A stretch of DNA of 48,812 nt from Flavobacteriales bacterium (GTDB lineage Bacteria > Bacteroidota > Bacteroidia > Flavobacteriales_G > Salibacteraceae), in the NCBI GenBank assembly GCA_020435995.1, contig JAGQYO010000025.1:1-48812 (forward strand), written 5' to 3'. The notes beneath the pieces are model-generated. The model made no database searches. It saw only the letters and a list, made by a program, of their open reading frames with translations, and was not told where the DNA came from. Position 1 is the stretch's first letter. Every line of letters starts with the position of its first letter. Made by a program: the position numbers and the translations under genes. Positions 46,501 through 48,812 of this stretch are shown in pieces.

Positions 46501-47263
46501 AACTGGAAAAGGCCCTAAGGCCGCCATCATTCGAGAAAAAGGCGTAAACGGTGACCGCGAAATGGCCTACGCCATGCACTTGGCGGGTTTTGATGTAAAG
46601 GATATTCACATGACCGACCTTATTTCGGGTGCAGAAGATTTGAGCGATGTAAACATGATTGCTTTTGTGGGTGGATTCTCCAACTCCGATGTATTGGGTT
46701 CAGCTAAAGGTTGGGCTGGGGCATTTTTGTACAACGAAAAAGCTAAAAAAGCCCTCGACGCATTTTATGCCCGACCAAATACGTTGTCTCTGGGAATATG
46801 CAATGGATGCCAACTCATGGGCGAACTCGGCCTTTTATATCCTGAGCACAGCGAACATCCAAAACTCAAACACAACCAAAGCGGCAAATTTGAATCTGGT
46901 TTTGTAAATATCGAAATCCCTCAAAACAATTCGGTGATGTTGGGTTCGCTCTCTGGTAGCCGATTGGGAATTTGGGTGGCACATGGAGAAGGAAAATTCC
47001 ATTTACCACTATTCGAAAAAGATTACCATATTGTAGGTAAATACGGCTTTGAATCATATCCCGCCAACCCAAATGGCTCGGATTACAACGTAGCCGGAAT
47101 TGCCTCCAAAGACGGACGGCATTTAGCTATTATGCCACACTTCGAGCGTTCGGTTTTTCCCTGGAATTGGGCCCACTATCCCGAAGACAAAAAACAAGAA
47201 GCGTTAAGTCCCTGGATTTTGGCTTTTAAAAATGCACGGGAATGGGTGGAAAGAACAAGCTAG
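43565..47263 (+). CDS. purL: Phosphoribosylformylglycinamidine synthase, large form
   Basis: 1232 residues from ATG 43565. A single-chain enzyme: an N-terminal PurS-like part, two AIR-synthase-like halves (NSEHCRHKIF, AETHNFPTTVEPF and PTGKDSLSM motifs), and a C-terminal glutaminase domain with nucleophile C1079 (SLGICNGCQLMGELG) and HFERSVFPWNWAHYPED. It makes FGAM for PurM, also in this window. The last codons (LSPWILAFKNAREWVERTS) are partly repeated 1.3 kb downstream. Its stop overlaps the convergent ATPase gene by 4 bp (CTAG). Confidence 0.98.
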   Translation: MIQFFSTDSDLLFAVGTHKELPQSDIEKLVWLFGNASFVSAKSSKGKFVGPRKEMITPWSTNAVEITQNMGIEGIFRIEEFSKFTTTPATTFDPMLQSVYDGLDQSLFTIEKQPEPVLFIDNVAAYNTQEGLALSDEEVAYLEKVAVEMDRKLTDSEIFGFSQVNSEHCRHKIFNGQFIIDGKEMPSSLFKMIKKTTAQNPNRVISAYKDNVAFVEGPRAEQFAPKRQDQSDFFETKPFDSVISIKAETHNFPTTVEPFNGAATGSGGEIRDRMAGGKGSMPLAGTAVYMTAYSRLEKGREWENGMAERPWLYQTPMDILIKASNGASDFGNKFGQPLINGSVLTFEHEEGGKKYGYDKVIMQAGGIGYGKKQDALKDKPSIGDKIVVMGGDNYRIGMGGGAVSSVATGEFSSGIELNAIQRSNPEMQKRVYNAIRAMAELDKNPIVSIHDHGAGGHLNSLSELVEETGGHIDVNKLPVGDPTLSDKEIIGNESQERMGLIIKNADLALLEKISNRERAPIYVVGETTPDKRFVFENHKTGVNPMDWALGHMFGSSPKTILEDKKVASNFKEVEYDTSMVAEYLEAVLQLESVACKDWLTNKVDRCVTGRVAKQQCAGPLQLPLNNLGVMAMDYRGEKGIATAIGHSPISALIDPVAGSQASIAESLTNIIWAPIEGGIKGVSLSANWMWPAKNDGENSRLYDAVEGISDFACALGLNVPTGKDSLSMVQKYKDGVVYSPGTVIISAVGEVSDIKRIVEPVIQPIQESAIIYIDFSGDGFELGGSSLAQVVNKIGKKAPRILDASKFARTFDTVQRLISKGVVISGHDISAGGMVTTLLEMSFAQNEVGLNIDLTPLEANDDVALLFSEKAGIILQVSHDDLNETFTTLAEAEIPYVEIGEISSDLNVTIETQHDTYLFNIEEYRDIWFKTSYLLDTKQSGAKHATERFENYKNNTLSFNFPKGFKGDYKSLGLDPNRKTGKGPKAAIIREKGVNGDREMAYAMHLAGFDVKDIHMTDLISGAEDLSDVNMIAFVGGFSNSDVLGSAKGWAGAFLYNEKAKKALDAFYARPNTLSLGICNGCQLMGELGLLYPEHSEHPKLKHNQSGKFESGFVNIEIPQNNSVMLGSLSGSRLGIWVAHGEGKFHLPLFEKDYHIVGKYGFESYPANPNGSDYNVAGIASKDGRHLAIMPHFERSVFPWNWAHYPEDKKQEALSPWILAFKNAREWVERTS

Positions 47264-48411
47264 TAGTTAAGCTCATTGGACAAAAAATGAGCTAATGAAC
47301 ACATCGTCCATCCATTTTGATTGGTCCAAGTAGGTTTGTCAGATTTTGAATGAATCACGAATTTATTTTCTGCTTCAACATCTACAGCAGAAATAATGTT
47401 TCCTCTTGAAGGTGAGGTTTTATCTCCATGTTTTATTTCAATTGCCACAATTGGAGTAACTCCTCTTACCAATACCAAATCTAATTCTGCTCCGTGCTGG
47501 GTACGATAATAATATAGGTCAATATCATCTCCACAAATTCCTGCAATTTGCTCAATAGCAAAACCTTCCCAACTTGCCCCAAAATTGACAAACTGATTCA
47601 GTTCTTCGGCGTTTTTTATGCCCATTAAATAGTGGAGCAAACCAGTGTCACGAAAATATATTTTGGGACTTTTGGATAAACGTTTTTTCGCATTTATAGC
47701 GAAAACATGAAGTCGTCGAATTAAGAATGCGCCCTCCAGAAAATCTAAATACTTTTTTATCGTAGGTATACTCAACTCTAAACTTTTTGCCAATATGGCC
47801 ATATTCAAAGTTTGACCATGGAATTGCGCCAGCATAAACGTCATTCGGCGTATGGTGATGGCTTGGCCAGGCATTCCTAACAATGGCAAATCTCGTTCAA
47901 TATAAGTGTTTAGGTAATTTTTATACCAACGGGTTACATCCATTTTTGATTGATGAATTAAAGGATATCCTCCCTTTAGCCACAATTGCATTTGGTGTGG
48001 ATATTCGTTTAAAGTAAGCCCTGATATTTCCACATAAGCGATTCTTCCTGCTAGACTTTCGGAAGAGTCTCTGATAAGTTCAGGAGAAGCTGAGCCTAAC
48101 AAAATAAATCTTCCCGGCACGCGGTTTCGGTCGATTACCGACCTCAATATGGGAAATAATTCCTTTTTCCGCTGAACTTCATCGATTACAATTAGTTTGT
48201 TTTGGTTAGACAAAAAATAATCTTCCGCATTGTTGAGCAGATCGTAGTCTGAAGGCGATTCTAAATCAAGGTAAATAGACTCAATATTTATTTGCTTCAA
48301 AAGCTGATTAGAAAATGTGGTTTTCCCAATTTGACGGGGACCAACTATCCCTAAACAAGGATATTCCCTTATAATGTTGAGTGCATTGGACGTTATTTCT
48401 CTTAATATCAT
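47260..48411 (-). CDS. AAA ATPase with DUF4143 domain
   Basis: 383 residues. Walker A GPRQIGKT (24-31), Walker B LIVIDE (73-78), sensor-type LLGSAS (104-109), then a winged-helix-like part (about 185-235) and a DUF4143 domain with a PD-(D/E)xK-like site: AELDL (308-312) and AIEIKHG (323-329). Such proteins are common accessory genes with no settled role. It is convergent with purL, sits between two copies of the purL 3' end, and has a palindrome just upstream of its start. It may therefore be a horizontally acquired gene. Confidence 0.9.
   Translation of the reverse strand: MILREITSNALNIIREYPCLGIVGPRQIGKTTFSNQLLKQINIESIYLDLESPSDYDLLNNAEDYFLSNQNKLIVIDEVQRKKELFPILRSVIDRNRVPGRFILLGSASPELIRDSSESLAGRIAYVEISGLTLNEYPHQMQLWLKGGYPLIHQSKMDVTRWYKNYLNTYIERDLPLLGMPGQAITIRRMTFMLAQFHGQTLNMAILAKSLELSIPTIKKYLDFLEGAFLIRRLHVFAINAKKRLSKSPKIYFRDTGLLHYLMGIKNAEELNQFVNFGASWEGFAIEQIAGICGDDIDLYYYRTQHGAELDLVLVRGVTPIVAIEIKHGDKTSPSRGNIISAVDVEAENKFVIHSKSDKPTWTNQNGWTMCSLAHFLSNELNY
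47270..47293. promoter_or_regulatory. Hairpin just after the purL stop codon
   Basis: AGCTCATT-GGACAAAA-AATGAGCT: perfect 8-bp stem with an 8-base loop, 6 bp past the purL stop and inside the last codons of the ATPase gene. There is no T-run, so it is not a standard terminator, but it is the only candidate to end purL messages. The loop GGACAAAA recurs at 48636 and 48658. Confidence 0.4.
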
Positions 48412-48423
48412 GGTGCGAATATA

Positions 48424-48458
48424 CGAGTATTTATAATGTATACATTTACATTTACTCG
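48424..48458. promoter_or_regulatory. Nested palindrome upstream of the ATPase gene
   Basis: A perfect 12-bp palindrome AATGTATACATT (48435-48446) is enclosed by outer arms CGAGTA (48424-48429) and TACTCG (48453-48458). It lies 13-47 bp before the ATG at 48411. The symmetry suggests a dimeric repressor site, perhaps autoregulation. A TATATTCG -7-like box lies closer to the start codon. Confidence 0.45.
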
Positions 48459-48495
48459 CTTTGGTTCACATCCTTTGTAGGGTATTGGGAGGTCT

Positions 48496-48545
48496 TTAAG
48501 TCCTTGGATTATGGCGTTTAGAAATGCGAAGGAGTAGGTGGAAAA
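48496..48545 (+). pseudogene. Relic of the purL 3' end
   Basis: Fifty bases align without gaps to purL 47204-47253 with ten mismatches (80%). Read in the purL frame they give LSPWIMAFRNAKE, then a stop (TGG to TAG), then VEK. Several differences are synonymous (ccc/cct, gct/gcg, gca/gcg, gaa/gag) or conservative (Lys/Arg), the pattern of a once-coding sequence. No similarity continues upstream. It lies 1292 bp from the intact copy, with the ATPase gene between them. Confidence 0.75.
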
Positions 48546-48635
48546 GGTGGTTGGTTGAATGGTTGCTTCTTCAATTATTCAATGTCGACACAACCTCGTC
48601 CATAGACTAAAATATTCCACCAAAAATTATCCATT

Positions 48636-48714
48636 GGACAAAATCTGTCTGGTGACCGGACAAAAACCGACAAACAACAGACAGAAAACGACAAACATCA
48701 GACACTTTTTGTCC
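48636..48714. repeat. Cluster of direct and inverted short repeats
   Basis: GGACAAAA at 48636-48643 and 48658-48665, with inverted TTTTTGTCC at 48706-48714 (9-bp match to GGACAAAAA at 48658). CTGTCTG (48645-48651) pairs with CAGACAG (48678-48684). CGACAAACA-A/T-CAGACA repeats at 48668-48683 and 48689-48704 (15 of 16 identical, 21-bp period). TGTCTGG-TGA-CCGGACA (48646-48662) is a near-perfect palindrome. It resembles a recombinase-binding or element-end region, but no recombinase gene is in view. Confidence 0.6.
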
Positions 48715-48812
48715 TGCTTAATCCACGCGAAATGCTTCCATTTGGATTGCCTTAAATAATCTTTTTTAAGGACAGGATAACCGAAACCTGATAAAAGTCG
48801 ACTAAATAAATA

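Larger units (their letters stand above)
48412..48812. other. Non-coding, repeat-rich end of window
   Basis: 401 bp with no credible gene. From left to right it holds a palindrome (48424-48458) upstream of the ATPase gene, the purL relic (48496-48545), an unremarkable stretch, a dense cluster of short repeats (48636-48714) and an AT-rich tail. A 66-codon open frame at 48559-48759 is not credible: no codon bias, start context or recognisable sequence. Confidence 0.7.

Noticed and set aside
48559-48759. A 66-codon open frame at the right end
   Set aside because: It runs through the repeat cluster, has no recognisable sequence and no start signals.
48412-48812. An insertion sequence or CRISPR array at the right end
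   Set aside because: No transposase, no terminal inverted repeats with target duplication, and the repeats are too short and irregular for a CRISPR array.

Overview
The window looks like a chromosomal segment of a Bacteroidota bacterium, most likely a flavobacterium-like or cytophaga-like lineage. The evidence is a type III glutamine synthetase, a fused SecDF, a DUF2851 protein and a DUF4421 protein. There are also proteins with type IX secretion (T9SS) sorting domains, a DnaK with the GGGTHDVS variant common in this phylum, recurrent TAnnTTTG -7 boxes and little Shine-Dalgarno signal. Base composition is moderately AT-rich and quite even. Almost everything is housekeeping; I see no tRNA, rRNA, CRISPR array or transposase.

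Layout. 39-8220 (minus): a tight run purM, prfA, pyrF, DUF2851, pspC-like, 2TM potassium channel, with start and stop codons overlapping or touching, followed after 89 bp by an alanine/glycine symporter and a helix-hairpin-helix protein. 8231-17487 (minus): PorE-like OmpA protein, glnN, tatA, secDF and mdh, each separated by an intrinsic terminator. 17657-19371 (plus): an ECF sigma factor overlapped by a single-pass protein with PKD-like domains and a CHU_C (type B T9SS)-like C-terminus. 19357-20879 (minus): an RluA-type pseudouridine synthase and panB. 20997-25344 (plus): a lipoprotein, dnaK and a DUF4421 protein. 25345-26577 (minus): a MacB/FtsX-type permease. 26683-35081 (plus): aconitase, an unknown exported protein, lipA, a large T9SS-exported BNR-repeat protein and gap. 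35082-43449 (minus): lpxH, an M1 peptidase with a barrel-like tail, an acyl-CoA ligase, an amidohydrolase lipoprotein and a polytopic membrane protein. 43565-47263 (plus): purL. 47260-48411 (minus): an AAA/DUF4143 ATPase, then about 400 bp of repeat-rich non-coding DNA.

How the genes connect. Central metabolism (Mdh, aconitase, LipA, GapA, GlnN, PurM, PurL, PyrF, PanB) is mixed with cell-envelope export (SecDF, TatA), surface lipid A synthesis (LpxH) and T9SS-linked proteins (PorE-like protein, BNR protein, CHU_C protein). All four tail-to-tail gene junctions have zero or negative spacing.

Most interesting points. (1) A 50-bp relic of the purL 3' end lies beyond the ATPase gene, so the ATPase is flanked by direct repeats of the purL tail, as expected for a cassette or recombination event at purL. 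(2) The ECF sigma/CHU_C pair looks like a sigma/anti-sigma module whose sensor ends in a T9SS sorting-like fold. (3) A terminator hairpin sits in the leader of purM. (4) Clustered TTGTCA half-sites lie upstream of dnaK. (5) The repeat cluster at 48636-48714 may be an attachment or recombination site.
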